Part shown: positions 47,102 through 57,246 of the stretch, one piece after another | Numbering within the stretch: position 1 is the stretch's first letter | How the letters are laid out: the number at the start of each line of letters is the position of its first letter | Assembly (NCBI GenBank): GCA_024641025.1 | Contig: JAHEDW010000003.1 | Span: forward strand, 1 to 64,000 | Direction of reading: 5' to 3' | DNA: 64,000 nucleotides | Source: Gallionella sp. | GTDB lineage: Bacteria > Pseudomonadota > Gammaproteobacteria > Burkholderiales > Gallionellaceae | Program-made: the position numbers and the translations under genes | The notes under the pieces: generated by a model | What the model was told of the DNA's origin: nothing | The model's database searches: none | Seen by the model: the letters and a program-made list of their open reading frames with translations, nothing else

Positions 47102-48886
47102 CTAATTGTTAGTCGCGTTCTTTAGGTTGCCACCATTAAAGTAACTGATATGAGCCTTGCCCTGCGAGTCCAATGCGATTGCGGTATCAGTGAAGTCAGC
47201 CGCATCAACGGGTAAGAAGCGCCATGTTCCGGTGGCATTCGATGCATATATGATCTGACCACCATTTAATCCCGAGATATAGCTGATATGCCCTTTTCCA
47301 ACTGAATCCAATGCGAGAGAAGGGTAACCCCCCCAATCGCTGAAAATGAATTCGATTATCCAGGCACCTGAAGCATCCTGATGGGCATACTTGATGTTAT
47401 GAGCGTTATCGTAATATGCAGCATGTATTTTTCCATTTGCTCCTACAACTGCAGATAACTTTAGAATGTTGCCTGTATCAATTGTGGAGGATGTCCATGT
47501 GCCACCTTGGTTGGAAGCATATTTCAGACCGTAATCTGGATACTTTCCTGCATAGATGATGTGTGCGACACCGGTAACATCGACAGCCAAAGACAAAGGA
47601 CTCTCAGGCGCACCGCAGCCGATATCCTGAGTGAACAAGTCTACGGTTCCATGTACCCAGGTACCGGTTTTGTTGGTGGCATACCTGAGTTCTTGGGATT
47701 GTGGACCACCCACGAAGTAGGCAAAATAAACATTATCTGAAGTGTCGAGCGCAAGCGAAGACTTACACCATCCCTCAGCATCAACCTCTTCTGCAGTCCA
47801 TGCACCTGAGCTATATACCTTATGGGCAATACCAAAATTATCTGCATAACCGACATGTACTGAGTTGACTGAATCAATTGCTATATTTGCGTCAACAAAG
47901 GGTGAAGTGCCGATTGATTGTCTACTCCAGGATCCCGTTGTATCAGTTATGTATTCATTGTAATAATTGTAAGAGTCGCAGTAAGTAAAACTGGTGGGCA
48001 AGGTGGTGTAATGCGTACATTCATTATAGGCATCGTGAATATGCGTGTTGCCGGTCTGATCCATTGCAATGGAGGTAACCTTCATGTCCGTCGAGGAAGT
48101 CGTGGGCGCAATTAATTCTGAACGCCATCCCGAAGTTGCAAATATGATCGGAGATGGTGTGCTTTCCAAGCCGCCTATTAACGCAGTCACGAAATAGTAA
48201 TAGGTGACATCATCAGTAAGTCCATTGTGCACATAGGGACTGGTAATGCCTTCTATCTTGGTGCCCGTGGTTGCTGTCAGGTTGGAAGAAGTGGACCAAT
48301 AAAGGTCGTATGAAGTTGCTTCGGCGACGCTGTTCCAATTAAGCGTAATTTCTCCCTTTCCCGCCAGTACAGATAATTCTACAGGTGTTGCTGGTATGCG
48401 CGTGATCGCAACGGTGTCCTTCGCTGATGCACCCGACAAATCCGATACAATAGCTTCTAATACATTTTCACTGGTATCGAGCGGCACACCATAAGCCAAC
48501 CATTGGAAACTGTATGTGGTGAAGCAATAGGAGAACAGGCAGGAACAAGAGCCATATATCCCATGTATCGTATTACCTGTTGCACCAGTGGTGCGGTTCT
48601 TCCATGTGACGTCAATTGAGGAACTCAATGGCCCCAGTATCTGCGGGCAATATCCGAAGGCGGCTACAGAAGATGGACAATTGTCACAATAGGCTTTTCC
48701 ATGCAGGTCGACAGAGCTTGTCTGTACGGTGGAGTCGGTGGAATCAATGTATACCCAGAGTGGATTATATGCGGTACTCCCTGCATCACCATCGCCGCCG
48801 CCACACCCGCTGAGAATCAGAGCATGTAATACTGTAAAACCGATAACCAATCCAGTTTTGTGGAGGTGCAAGTTAACAAGTTTCAT
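47102..48886 (-). CDS. Lipoprotein with FnIII domain and beta-propeller-like repeats
   Basis: A 594-residue predicted lipoprotein of unknown function. The lipobox LILSGC gives Cys28 and is followed by a glycine-rich linker. Residues 40-165 form a cysteine-rich region (YCDNCPSS, GYCPQ, GSCSCLFSYCF). Residues 168-252 look like a fibronectin type III domain (GEITLNWNSVAEATSYDLYWS). From 260 on there are about seven degenerate repeats of the type SLALDSxxxxHIxYxxxxxxxLxYASNxxGTWxxxxVD, as in multi-blade propellers of surface proteins. No catalytic motif is seen. It may bind a ligand on the cell surface. Confidence 0.8.
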   Translation of the reverse strand: MKLVNLHLHKTGLVIGFTVLHALILSGCGGGDGDAGSTAYNPLWVYIDSTDSTVQTSSVDLHGKAYCDNCPSSVAAFGYCPQILGPLSSSIDVTWKNRTTGATGNTIHGIYGSCSCLFSYCFTTYSFQWLAYGVPLDTSENVLEAIVSDLSGASAKDTVAITRIPATPVELSVLAGKGEITLNWNSVAEATSYDLYWSTSSNLTATTGTKIEGITSPYVHNGLTDDVTYYYFVTALIGGLESTPSPIIFATSGWRSELIAPTTSSTDMKVTSIAMDQTGNTHIHDAYNECTHYTTLPTSFTYCDSYNYYNEYITDTTGSWSRQSIGTSPFVDANIAIDSVNSVHVGYADNFGIAHKVYSSGAWTAEEVDAEGWCKSSLALDTSDNVYFAYFVGGPQSQELRYATNKTGTWVHGTVDLFTQDIGCGAPESPLSLAVDVTGVAHIIYAGKYPDYGLKYASNQGGTWTSSTIDTGNILKLSAVVGANGKIHAAYYDNAHNIKYAHQDASGAWIIEFIFSDWGGYPSLALDSVGKGHISYISGLNGGQIIYASNATGTWRFLPVDAADFTDTAIALDSQGKAHISYFNGGNLKNATNN

Positions 48887-48962
48887 GATAACCGCGCTTA
48901 GAATCTACTAAACCTCATGGGTTAATGCTTCAAACACACAATTGCAAGCTACTCCTTCGCAA

Positions 48963-49223
48963 TCAAACTATCAACAGAGCGCAGTGCTTAAATATTAAAT
49001 TTCTAATATATTGTTTGTCGTGTTTCCTGGAATGAATGTACACCGTATGTTCGAAGCTTTTCTTTTCAAAGGGCTGTTCATATATAAGATTAAGTGAGTT
49101 GCTTTCAAGTTTGATTGCTATGCGAACCCAATTATTTTGCTTGGAATAAATGAATGTTCTAACTGATGAGATTTCGTCACATATATCCAGTAACTCTTCA
49201 ATATCATGTGTCACTACAATCAT
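48963..49223 (-). CDS. Hypothetical protein, 86 residues
   Basis: A frame of 86 codons with AAGGAAAG about 11 bases before its ATG. The protein starts MIVVTHDIEELLDICDEIS and is rich in charged and aromatic residues; no family is recognised. The DNA is AT-richer than the flanks. It is not a fragment of an ABC ATPase despite the VTHDIEE similarity, because no other ABC motif follows. Could be real or spurious. Confidence 0.4.
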   Translation of the reverse strand: MIVVTHDIEELLDICDEISSVRTFIYSKQNNWVRIAIKLESNSLNLIYEQPFEKKSFEHTVYIHSRKHDKQYIRNLIFKHCALLIV

Positions 49224-49330
49224 TAAGATTCTACTTTCCTTTTGGTTTAATTGGCTTCAGACGTTCCATAAGAATGCTGGCATAAGAATTGCTTAACTAA
49301 AACTGTCTAGCAATACTTATTATTCTACAA

Positions 49331-50026
49331 ATGAAAATATTTAATCATGATCAATCTGGCTTCACGTTAATTGAGCTTTCAATTGTTCTACTCGTTATCG
49401 GGCTTCTCATAAGTGGTGTCATTAAGGGACAGGAATTAATTAACACGACCAAGATTAAGAACCTGGAATCTGAATTTAAAGACATACAATCCTCCATCTA
49501 TACCTACCAGAACAAATATAGGGCCATTCCTGGGGATGATATGCAAGCAGTTTCCCATGTGGGGGGGGATATGGCGACATCACCTTCAGGATTACAAGGT
49601 AACGGGGTTGTTAACGGTGCTTGGAACAGTACAGCAAATACCGATGAGTCATATTTGTTCTGGCAGCATATTCGAATGGATAAATTGGCGATGGGATCCA
49701 CTGACATTTCTGATACACGCTATTTGCCCATCAACATAGTTGGGGGAAATATCGGCATTCAGGGGATGACATCTGACCAAGCCAACACCCCAATCTTTGG
49801 TGGTCCCGGTTTGGCTAATCCGATTCGAGGTATTTATATCATTTGCTCAGCAGGGATTCCTGGAAAGTTTGTAAGAATTATGGAATCTGATCTGGATGAT
49901 GGAAATACTGCCGCTGGTTCTATGATGGCCACTCCGAGCTCAAGCTATAGCATCGGATCAGCAATTGCCACTCCAAAGGATGAAATTAATGATGATGAAA
50001 CCTACACTGTTTGTAAAGGTATATAG
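49331..50026 (+). CDS. Orphan type IV prepilin-like protein
   Basis: A 231-residue prepilin. The PilD site is SG/FTLIELSIVL with Phe11 as the first mature residue and Glu15 at +5, followed by a hydrophobic helix to about residue 32 and KIKNLESEFKDIQSSIYTYQNKYRAIPGDD. The globular part has two cysteines (YIICSAG and TVCKGI) and a DLDDGNTAAGS segment. No other pilin, assembly ATPase or secretin gene is adjacent, so it must use a machine encoded elsewhere. AT-rich DNA and no Shine-Dalgarno suggest an accessory origin. Confidence 0.85.
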   Translation: MKIFNHDQSGFTLIELSIVLLVIGLLISGVIKGQELINTTKIKNLESEFKDIQSSIYTYQNKYRAIPGDDMQAVSHVGGDMATSPSGLQGNGVVNGAWNSTANTDESYLFWQHIRMDKLAMGSTDISDTRYLPINIVGGNIGIQGMTSDQANTPIFGGPGLANPIRGIYIICSAGIPGKFVRIMESDLDDGNTAAGSMMATPSSSYSIGSAIATPKDEINDDETYTVCKGI

Positions 50027-50268
50027 GGAAATTCTGTTTTGTTTCGTCCGTTATTAAGTTGTTACCAAGCTGATTCGCGAAGTACAGATTATTGTCTTTT
50101 GTAGCATTTGATATCTAGAAGGTGCGGTGAAAGATTTTTCACGTATTTGTAAGTTAAATTCACGCTTAATTGCGAATTGTTGAAGTGATGTCAATGTTCC
50201 ATCTTATTGGGATTCTTTGAAGTGGAAATTCTTCTCATGCGTCAAGTGCTGTGATGTTGGCCTTTAAA

Positions 50269-51435
50269 TTATAAGGAACGTATTAGTTCACCACGTGCGA
50301 ATCCACAAAGAGGGGTTGTAATATTTTTTCCTAACGCAATCACCTTGAACAACTCCCCCATTTCAGCCGGACTGGTAAGCTTTTGTAGTTGCGACGAGAG
50401 GGGGAGGTATTCACGCAGTTCGTCTGGCGAAGTGTCTTTGAGCAGGTCGGTGATGCCGCAGTTAATGAGGAAGTGTGCCTGCGAAGTGTAGCCGGCCAGA
50501 TCCAGTCCGGCATCAATGCCACTTTCAGCGATATCGGTAAAGTTTACATGCGCCGTTATGTCCTGGAGACCGGGGAAAAGGAATGGGTCACTGTGCGCAA
50601 AGTGACGGTAATGGCACATGAGCGTACCGCTACTGCGTTGTGGATGGTAGAACTCACGCGCGCCGAATCCGTAGTCGATGAATAACAATGCGCCCTGTTC
50701 GAGTCTTTGAGCAAGGCTGTGAACCAAGCCTCGCGCGGCAAGACATATCTCGCTCACATAATCATTCGGTACCTTGATATTCTGTGCGGCCTGTAACAAT
50801 GCAGCATTGCTTATGGGTTGTTCCCGCCAGACAAAATTGTTCTCCTTTAACGAAACGCCTCGCTCGTTTATGCCGCTGTCGTGCCAGTGAACAAGATGTG
50901 CAGGTAAGGCGTCTAGCACCTCGTTTGCAACGATCACTCCGTTTAAACTTTCCGGAAGCGCATCTAGCCATTGAATGCGGTTCATCAGACTCGGCAAGCG
51001 TTCGCGAATCAGACCCTTCTGACGTTCCCTTAGGTCTGCGCTTACTTCCAGTATCGAATATTTATTTGGCAGGCAGCCTAGTTGCTCTAAATGCTCGAGC
51101 ATGTCTACTGCCAGTTTCCCACTACCCGCACCCAGTTCAAGAATGTGCGGGGTACTGCGTTTCATGATCTCGGCAACTTGTCGCGACAAGGTGCGTCCAA
51201 AAAGGGACGAGAGCTCGGGTGCGGTGATGAAGTCTCCTGCCAAGCCGAATTTGTGCGCACCTGCAGTGTAATAACCAAGACCGGGTGAATAGAGTGCTAG
51301 TTCCATGAATCTTTCGAAAGATATCCAGCCATCATGGGCAGCGATATCGTGTCGGATGAACTCAGCCAAAGACTCGCTATGGTCGAGTGCTTCAGGACTG
51401 GGTACTGGCAAAGTGGTTGATAAGTGGCTAGGCAT
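50269..51435 (-). CDS. MidA/NDUFAF7-family SAM-dependent methyltransferase
   Basis: A 388-residue protein with the MidA fold: HDGWISFERFMELALYSPGLGYYTAGAHKFGLAGDFITAPELS, the SAM loop HILELGAGSGKLAVDML, and DYGFGAREFYHPQRSSGTL. NDUFAF7 methylates an arginine of complex I in mitochondria; the bacterial substrate is not known. It is divergent from the SDR gene. Confidence 0.92.
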   Translation of the reverse strand: MPSHLSTTLPVPSPEALDHSESLAEFIRHDIAAHDGWISFERFMELALYSPGLGYYTAGAHKFGLAGDFITAPELSSLFGRTLSRQVAEIMKRSTPHILELGAGSGKLAVDMLEHLEQLGCLPNKYSILEVSADLRERQKGLIRERLPSLMNRIQWLDALPESLNGVIVANEVLDALPAHLVHWHDSGINERGVSLKENNFVWREQPISNAALLQAAQNIKVPNDYVSEICLAARGLVHSLAQRLEQGALLFIDYGFGAREFYHPQRSSGTLMCHYRHFAHSDPFLFPGLQDITAHVNFTDIAESGIDAGLDLAGYTSQAHFLINCGITDLLKDTSPDELREYLPLSSQLQKLTSPAEMGELFKVIALGKNITTPLCGFARGELIRSL

Positions 51436-51500
51436 GGTCAGGTATAATTCGAAGAATGGTAGTTTAACAGTTTGGATAAATACATAGCGAGGAAGTCAGG

Positions 51501-52241
51501 ATGCAAGGCAAGGTGGTGCTGGTAACAGGCGGGGCAAAGCGGGTCGGCGCAGCAATTTGTCGTCGTCTGCACGCGTCTGGCGCACAGCTCGCAGTGCACT
51601 ATCGCAGTTCCATAGAAGAGGCTTTGGACTTGCAAAAAGAGTTGAACAGGCAGCGCCCGAAAAGCGCTGCCATTTTCCAAGCGGATCTGCTGCGCCAGAA
51701 CACACTTCCAAAACTAGTGCAGAAAGTAGTCAAAAGATTCGGACGATTAGATGCTTTGGTCAACAATGCTTCCAGTTTTTATGCTACCCCATTGGCGGAA
51801 ATCGATGAGCAACAATGGCTCGATCTGCTCGGTACCAATCTGCGCGCACCGTTGTTCCTGGCGCAGGCGGCAGCCTCCGAATTACGCCGTCAGCATGGTT
51901 GTATCGTGAATATCGTAGATATCCACGCCGAGCGTCCAATGCACGGCCATCTGCTTTACAGTGTCGCAAAGGCTGGATTGGTTGCGCTGACCAAAGGATT
52001 GGCGCAAGAAATGGCGCCGCAAGTACGCGTCAATGCCGTTGCACCCGGCGTTATCATCTGGCCAGAGGGAGCGGCATGGGAGAACCAGGAACAGCGACGC
52101 AAGATCGTCGCGCACACTTTGCTCAAGCGTGAAGGTGAACCAGATGATATCGCGCGCACGGTGCAATTCCTCTTAAATGATTCGCCATACATTACAGGTC
52201 AAGTCATTGCGGTTGATGGTGGCCGAAGCGTTAACTTATGA
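51501..52241 (+). CDS. Pteridine reductase-like SDR
   Basis: A 246-residue short-chain dehydrogenase close to PTR1/FolM pteridine reductases. The NADPH site is [15 protein letters not shown] (GGAKRVG replaces the usual TGxxxGxG), with [12 protein letters not shown], the catalytic YSVAKAGL and the C-terminal DGGRSVNL. It would reduce dihydropterins or dihydrofolate. The stop overlaps the ttcA start by four bases. Confidence 0.91.
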   Translation: MQGKVVLVTGGAKRVGAAICRRLHASGAQLAVHYRSSIEEALDLQKELNRQRPKSAAIFQADLLRQNTLPKLVQKVVKRFGRLDALVNNASSFYATPLAEIDEQQWLDLLGTNLRAPLFLAQAAASELRRQHGCIVNIVDIHAERPMHGHLLYSVAKAGLVALTKGLAQEMAPQVRVNAVAPGVIIWPEGAAWENQEQRRKIVAHTLLKREGEPDDIARTVQFLLNDSPYITGQVIAVDGGRSVNL

Positions 52242-53227
52242 AAATCGACATGAACGAAATTGCCAATGGAAAGCCCTCGGAAGTCGGTGAGGTACACGGG
52301 GTTGGAAACACAGTGTCCGGGACAAATCGAGAGAAAATTCTTTCAAATGTTGAGCTAGCCAACAAGCCGAGCTTTGCAGGAGTGGATTCTCCGATTCAAT
52401 TCGAGCGGCATTCGACCAATTTCAATCGTCTTAAAGGTCGTTTGGAGCACCTGGTTGGGATGGCGATCGCCGATTTCAATATGATCGAGGACGGTGACAG
52501 CGTGATGGTATGCCTTTCTGGAGGCAAAGATTCCTACACCTTGCTGGATATTCTGCTCACTCTTCGCAAGCGTGCGCCAATCGATTTTCGCATAGTCGCT
52601 ATGAATCTCGACCAGAGGCAGCCAGGCTTTCCGGTCGAAGTGCTGCCGAATTACCTTAAGTCTCTCGGGGTCGAATATCACATTGAAACACAGGATACCT
52701 ATTCCATTGTCAAGCAGAAGATTCCAGAGGGCAAAACCACCTGCTCATTATGTTCGCGGCTTCGTCGCGGAATCATTTACCGTGTGGCAAAGGAGCTCGG
52801 TGCGAACAAGATTGCATTGGGACATCATCGCGATGACATGATCGAGACGCTGTTCCTAAATATGTTCTTTGGCGGTAAGCTAAAGGCAATGCCACCAAAG
52901 CTGGTGACCGACAAAGGTGACCATATTGTGATTCGCCCCTTGGCTTATTGTGTGGAAAAGGACATAGCACGCTATGCGCGCGGCATGGAATTCCCGCTTA
53001 TTCCATGCAATCTTTGCGGCTCTCAGGAAAATCTCCAACGCCAGAACATCAAGGAGATGCTTGCCACATGGGAGCGTGAATACCCAGGCCGAAGTCAGAC
53101 CATTTTTACTGCGATGCAGAACATCGTTCCTTCGCATTTACTGGACAGCAAGCAGTTCGATTTTATGAATATCGGAGTTGGGCATAATCAAACTGATGGT
53201 GATTTGGTGTTTGATCAAGCGCTTTGA
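52238..53227 (+). CDS. ttcA: tRNA 2-thiocytidine-32 synthetase TtcA
   Basis: A 329-residue ATP- and iron-sulfur-dependent enzyme that thiolates C32 of tRNAs. It has the PP-loop [14 protein letters not shown], and cluster cysteines in [11 protein letters not shown] and [14 protein letters not shown]. About 65 residues (opening [19 protein letters not shown]) precede the conserved core, longer than in E. coli; an internal start is possible but the coupling to the SDR gene (ATGA) supports the long form. Confidence 0.96.
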   Translation: MKIDMNEIANGKPSEVGEVHGVGNTVSGTNREKILSNVELANKPSFAGVDSPIQFERHSTNFNRLKGRLEHLVGMAIADFNMIEDGDSVMVCLSGGKDSYTLLDILLTLRKRAPIDFRIVAMNLDQRQPGFPVEVLPNYLKSLGVEYHIETQDTYSIVKQKIPEGKTTCSLCSRLRRGIIYRVAKELGANKIALGHHRDDMIETLFLNMFFGGKLKAMPPKLVTDKGDHIVIRPLAYCVEKDIARYARGMEFPLIPCNLCGSQENLQRQNIKEMLATWEREYPGRSQTIFTAMQNIVPSHLLDSKQFDFMNIGVGHNQTDGDLVFDQAL

Positions 53228-53403
53228 GCTCCAAGATCATGCATTTGAGGCGTGTTCATGATAACTTTTGTCTATGATATGCTTGAACCAGATAAACTAG
53301 TTGTTGTCCGATTTGTGACACGTTCGTATCTAAAGTATAAATACTGCAGACTTGTCCCAATATCTCGACCAACCTGAATTTCTTTAATATTAGGAGTGAA
53401 GTT

Positions 53404-53967
53404 ATGTGTTTTCGCCGAATTCTTGCACTCTCCCTGCTTGTTTTCAGCGCCCCTGCCTTGGCTGATACCTTTGATATAAACATGAACGATACCAGTGTCC
53501 AATTGCAATACGGTGCTTCGATGGGTCACGACACCCTCGGAAGATCCGAACTTCACTTGGGGTATCTCTATGCCAACGATAAAAATTCATTCCTGGATTT
53601 GGGGTTCCGGGTGAAGGATGAGTTGGGAAGCAATGCACCTGGGGTCACAGTGGGTTTTGGTCTGAAAGGTTTGTATGCAAATGCAAAAAACTATGATGCG
53701 AGTGCGATGGCCATAGGTGGATTGCTTCGATATGCACCGTTTTCCGACACGCGTTTTGGTATTGGAGGCCTAGTGTATCTGTCACCGAATATTGTCACAT
53801 TCGGTGATGCCGACCGCTTTATCGAAACCGGAGTCAAAGTGGATTATGAAATCATTCCACAGGCAGTTGTTTACGTGGGTTATCGCAAAATCGAGTTCAA
53901 GCTAAAACCAGGCCCATATGCAATTCTAAACGAAGGTGCAAATATCGGTCTGACAATGTCGTTTTGA
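53404..53967 (+). CDS. YfaZ-like outer-membrane protein
   Basis: A 187-residue protein with a signal peptide (MCFRRILALSLLVFSAPALA) and beta-barrel strands that match the YfaZ family: LHLGYLYANDKNSFLDLGFRVKDE, YAPFSDTRFGIGGLVYLSPN and YVGYRKIEFKLKPG, with the terminal phenylalanine of LTMSF. The function is unknown. TAGGAGTG precedes the start. Convergent with the YhcH gene. Confidence 0.86.
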   Translation: MCFRRILALSLLVFSAPALADTFDINMNDTSVQLQYGASMGHDTLGRSELHLGYLYANDKNSFLDLGFRVKDELGSNAPGVTVGFGLKGLYANAKNYDASAMAIGGLLRYAPFSDTRFGIGGLVYLSPNIVTFGDADRFIETGVKVDYEIIPQAVVYVGYRKIEFKLKPGPYAILNEGANIGLTMSF

Positions 53968-54029
53968 AGTGACCCGTTTAGCAAGGTCGCAGAATTCCGA
54001 CTACATGTTCCTAATGACGGTGAATTCGT

Positions 54030-54479
54030 TTATTCTGCTGCGATCTTGAAAACCACTTTTCGTATCTGACCATCTGATACGAGCGGAGCATGTGCATCAT
54101 CCGGAAAAAAGATGCAGAACGCTCCTGGTGGGGTCGCTATCCATGTGTCGGGTATATCATCGAAGAACCGGATGTCCTTTTCCGGACTGTAGTCACTTAC
54201 CGGTTTGTGGCAGTCTGCCAACGCTTTCCATCCCATCTCATCCGTACCTTCCAGGACCAGCTGTATATCAATATATCGTCGGTGAGACTCAAGTTTCGCT
54301 TCCGAACGTTTACGTCCATGCGCATATTCCACGATGGCCAACAGGTCATCGCCAACGATAGGATAGCATCCTGGTGCAAGTGATATCAGGTTGGTGTTTC
54401 GAATATATTCGAAGGCTCGCGGAAATAGTGGATGAAGCGCAGCATAGCGATGAGAATTAGGAAGGTTAGAGAAGATCAT
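54030..54479 (-). CDS. YhcH/YjgK/YiaL-family (DUF386) protein
   Basis: A 149-residue cupin-like protein. It has ESHRRYIDIQLVLEGTDEMGW, FFDDIPDTWIATPPGAFCIFFPDDAHAP and IRKVVFKI, the DUF386 pattern with metal-binding histidine and aspartate residues. Relatives include EbgC and sialic-acid-linked anomerases or isomerases; the substrate here is unknown. Confidence 0.9.
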   Translation of the reverse strand: MIFSNLPNSHRYAALHPLFPRAFEYIRNTNLISLAPGCYPIVGDDLLAIVEYAHGRKRSEAKLESHRRYIDIQLVLEGTDEMGWKALADCHKPVSDYSPEKDIRFFDDIPDTWIATPPGAFCIFFPDDAHAPLVSDGQIRKVVFKIAAE

Positions 54480-54527
54480 TCGAGAATTTCCAGATTGGTT
54501 ATCTTGCTTGCCTGTCAGACACTCTAC

Positions 54528-55874
54528 TTAAACAAATCTGGCCAGCATACCCTTGGCCAAGTCTCCGTGCAATGGGATCTGAACCCTATGGCCACTGCCT
54601 GGCGCAGTATTGATTGCTTCGCCTGAAAGGTTGTGCATCTCTAACAGATCGACGATACGATTCCCTGATGGATGAATGATCTCCAACTTGTCACCGACAT
54701 GGAATTTATTCTTGACGTCTATCTCTGCAATGCCGTTGACACAGCTGACGATATCTCCGACATATTGCTGTCGCGAGTTCTCTGAATGGCCACGCAGGTA
54801 GTTCTGCTGTTCGTGAGTATGATGGCGTTCGTAGAAGCCGTCGGTATAGCCACGGTTTGCCAGTGCGTCAAGCGCGCCAAGTAAATTCGGATTGAACGGC
54901 CTGTCTAATACTGCATCTTCGATTGCCTGGCGATATACCTGAGCGGTACGGGCAACGTAGTAGATGGATTTGGTGCGCCCCTCGACCTTGAGTGAATTGA
55001 TGCCGATCTTTACAAGGCGCTCTATGTGTTCTACAGCGCGCAAGTCTCTTGAATTCATGATGTAGGTGCCGTGCTCGTCCTCCATGACAGGCATCAGTTC
55101 ACCCGGATGATCCTGCCGAGAGATGACATATATTTTGTCGGCCATTGGATGCCGCGGTTGCCCACCGCAGTCGGACAAGTCACTTTGGCTAAGCGCCTTG
55201 TCGAAATCGAAGTCGATCTTTGTAATGTCGCCAGTCTCGTCCTCGAAAGCGTTGCCAACTTTATAATCCCAGCGGCAGGCATTAGTGCAGGTTCCCTGGT
55301 TGGCATCGCGGTGGTTGAAATAACCTGACAGTAAGCAACGTCCGGAATATGCGATGCAGAGTGCGCCGTGTACGAAAACTTCCAGTTCGATGTCCGGGCA
55401 CAACTGGCGAATTTCAGCTATCTCGTCCAGTGAGAGTTCACGCGACAGGATCACACGGGTCAGGCCAAGTGACTTCCAAAATTTCACCGAAGCAAAGTTG
55501 ACCGTGTTGGCCTGTACGGATAGATGGATTGGCATTTCAGGCCAATGATCGCGTACCATCGCAATCAGGCCAGGATCGGCCATGATAAGAGCATCCGGTC
55601 GCATAGCGATTACCGGAGCCATATCCGCTATATAAGTCTTCACCTTTGCGTTGTGCGGGATCAGGTTGCTTGCGACGAAGAATTTCTTGCCTAATGCCCG
55701 TGCTTCATTAATGCCGTCGTTTAGCTCTTCCAACTTGAACTCGTTGTTGCGTGCACGAAGTGAATAACGCGGCTGTCCAGCATACACCGCGTCCGCGCCG
55801 AAAGAAAAAGCAGTGCGCATTTTGTCCAGTGTGCCGGCAGGCAACAGCAATTCAGGTGCGATCGAATTTATCAC
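54528..55874 (-). CDS. trhP: U32-family tRNA hydroxylation protein TrhP (YegQ)
   Basis: A 448-residue U32-family protein. The YegQ/TrhP type is needed for 5-hydroxyuridine at tRNA position 34. It has ELLLPAGTLDKMRTAFSFGADAVYAG, the U32 signature ELEVFVHGALCIAYSGRCLLSGYFNHRDANQGTC with conserved cysteines, and INSLKVEGRTKSIYYVA. It overlaps metF by four bases. Confidence 0.93.
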   Translation of the reverse strand: MINSIAPELLLPAGTLDKMRTAFSFGADAVYAGQPRYSLRARNNEFKLEELNDGINEARALGKKFFVASNLIPHNAKVKTYIADMAPVIAMRPDALIMADPGLIAMVRDHWPEMPIHLSVQANTVNFASVKFWKSLGLTRVILSRELSLDEIAEIRQLCPDIELEVFVHGALCIAYSGRCLLSGYFNHRDANQGTCTNACRWDYKVGNAFEDETGDITKIDFDFDKALSQSDLSDCGGQPRHPMADKIYVISRQDHPGELMPVMEDEHGTYIMNSRDLRAVEHIERLVKIGINSLKVEGRTKSIYYVARTAQVYRQAIEDAVLDRPFNPNLLGALDALANRGYTDGFYERHHTHEQQNYLRGHSENSRQQYVGDIVSCVNGIAEIDVKNKFHVGDKLEIIHPSGNRIVDLLEMHNLSGEAINTAPGSGHRVQIPLHGDLAKGMLARFV

Positions 55875-56701
55875 AGTCCTAATCGCTTCCAGATTGCCAA
55901 GCTTGGTGCAGCATGGTTCAGAGTATAAAAATGCAGTCCAGGCGCACCACCGGCAAGCAGTCTTTCACATAACTGTGTGACGACATCCAGTCCAAAAGCC
56001 TGAATCGCTTCGGTATCGTCTCCTAAGCCTTCCAGTGTCTTGCGCATCCACCGTGGAATTTCAGCGCCACAGGCGTCAGAAAAACGCGCAAGCTGGGCAA
56101 ATTTAACGATAGGCATGATGCCAGGAACAATTGGAATGGTGATGCCCAGCTTGCGACACTCATCTACGAAGCGGAAATAGCTGTCGACATTGTAAAAATA
56201 CTGCGTGATCGCTGAATCAGCACCGGCATCGACCTTACGCTTGAAATTGAGAAGGTCGCTGCGAGCTGATTTGGCTTGTGGATGAATTTCAGGGTAACCA
56301 GCTACTTCAATGTGGAAGTGGTCACCAGTCTGGGTTCGGATGAATGATACAAGTTCGTTGGCATACTGGAATTCGCCTGTGGTGGCCATTCCGGAGGGTA
56401 AGTCGCCACGTAGAGCAACGATACGGCTGATACCCAGATTCTTGTAGGTGTCGAGAATGGCGCGGATGTTTTCGCGGGTAGATCCGATGCAGGATAAATG
56501 TGGTGCCGCGGTGTAGCCTTCGGCCTTGATCTGTTGAACAGTTTCAAGCGTTCGGTCGCGAGTTGAGCCACCTGCGCCAAATGTCACGGAAAAGAATTCC
56601 GGATTGAGTTTTTCCAGTTGCTTGCGCGTAGCGGCTAGTCTTTCTGCACCTTCCGGAGTCTGAGGTGGAAAAAACTCAAAACTGAATATTGGCTTACTCA
56701 T
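55871..56701 (-). CDS. metF: Methylenetetrahydrofolate reductase
   Basis: A 276-residue FAD TIM barrel that reduces 5,10-methylene-THF to 5-methyl-THF for methionine synthesis. It begins SKPIFSFEFFPPQTPEGAERL and has SVTFGAGGSTRD, IVALRGDLPSG, DSAITQYFYN and PGIMPI. The track start is 14 codons upstream; MSKPIFSF, with GAGAAG in front and overlapping the previous stop (ATGA), is better. Confidence 0.97.
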   Translation of the reverse strand: MSKPIFSFEFFPPQTPEGAERLAATRKQLEKLNPEFFSVTFGAGGSTRDRTLETVQQIKAEGYTAAPHLSCIGSTRENIRAILDTYKNLGISRIVALRGDLPSGMATTGEFQYANELVSFIRTQTGDHFHIEVAGYPEIHPQAKSARSDLLNFKRKVDAGADSAITQYFYNVDSYFRFVDECRKLGITIPIVPGIMPIVKFAQLARFSDACGAEIPRWMRKTLEGLGDDTEAIQAFGLDVVTQLCERLLAGGAPGLHFYTLNHAAPSLAIWKRLGL

Positions 56702-57063
56702 TTTCTTCTCATCAGTTGAGCAGCAGCTGCGGATAAAGCCCATGAAAAAAAGCTGTACAGTACCGATCCCAAAACACCGTGCCAGAAACTATCCACCAGG
56801 AAGCCCTTAAGTATTGTGCCGACGAACCAGAACAGCAGGCCGTTAATGACAAAGATGAACAGCCCGATAGTCAGTAAAGTGACTGGCAGGGTCAGCAACA
56901 GCAACAGAGGTCGAATCAGCGTGTTTATAAGACCTAGAAAAAATGCGGCAATTAGTGCGGCAGTAAATCCGTCCACGCGGATTCCTGGAACGAAATTGGC
57001 CACCGCGAGAAGGGCAAGCGCATTGAGTATCCAGATCAGCAACAATTCAAACTGCAGTTTCAT
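56698..57063 (-). CDS. Phage-holin-family-4-like membrane protein
   Basis: A 121-residue membrane protein with four helices: LLIWILNALALLAVANFVPGIRVDGF, LGLINTLIRPLLLLLTLPVTLLTIGLFIFVINGLLFWF. This is the YvlD / holin IV family, whose role is unknown; despite the name it is not evidence for a prophage. Its stop overlaps the metF start. Confidence 0.88.
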   Translation of the reverse strand: MKLQFELLLIWILNALALLAVANFVPGIRVDGFTAALIAAFFLGLINTLIRPLLLLLTLPVTLLTIGLFIFVINGLLFWFVGTILKGFLVDSFWHGVLGSVLYSFFSWALSAAAAQLMRRK

Positions 57064-57246
57064 ATAAGCTTTCTAATTCACGGCTTCAGTATGATTGATC
57101 ATCCAGTCACTCCGTGCGGAAAAGTTGGCAATGTGATGCCCAGGCAGTCATTAGTGCTGAAGACTCACTAAAGGCTTGAGGTGCCTGCGAGTCATACTTT
57201 CCGCTCGTGAGTGCAGGTATTGCTCGCATGAAGCGCGAGTACGGAT

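Noticed and set aside
48963-49223. VTHDIEE-containing ORF as an ABC ATPase fragment
   Set aside because: The match is limited to a few residues and no other ABC motif follows.
56698-57063. Phage holin as a sign of a prophage
   Set aside because: The family name is historical; no other phage gene is nearby and the gene is coupled to metF.
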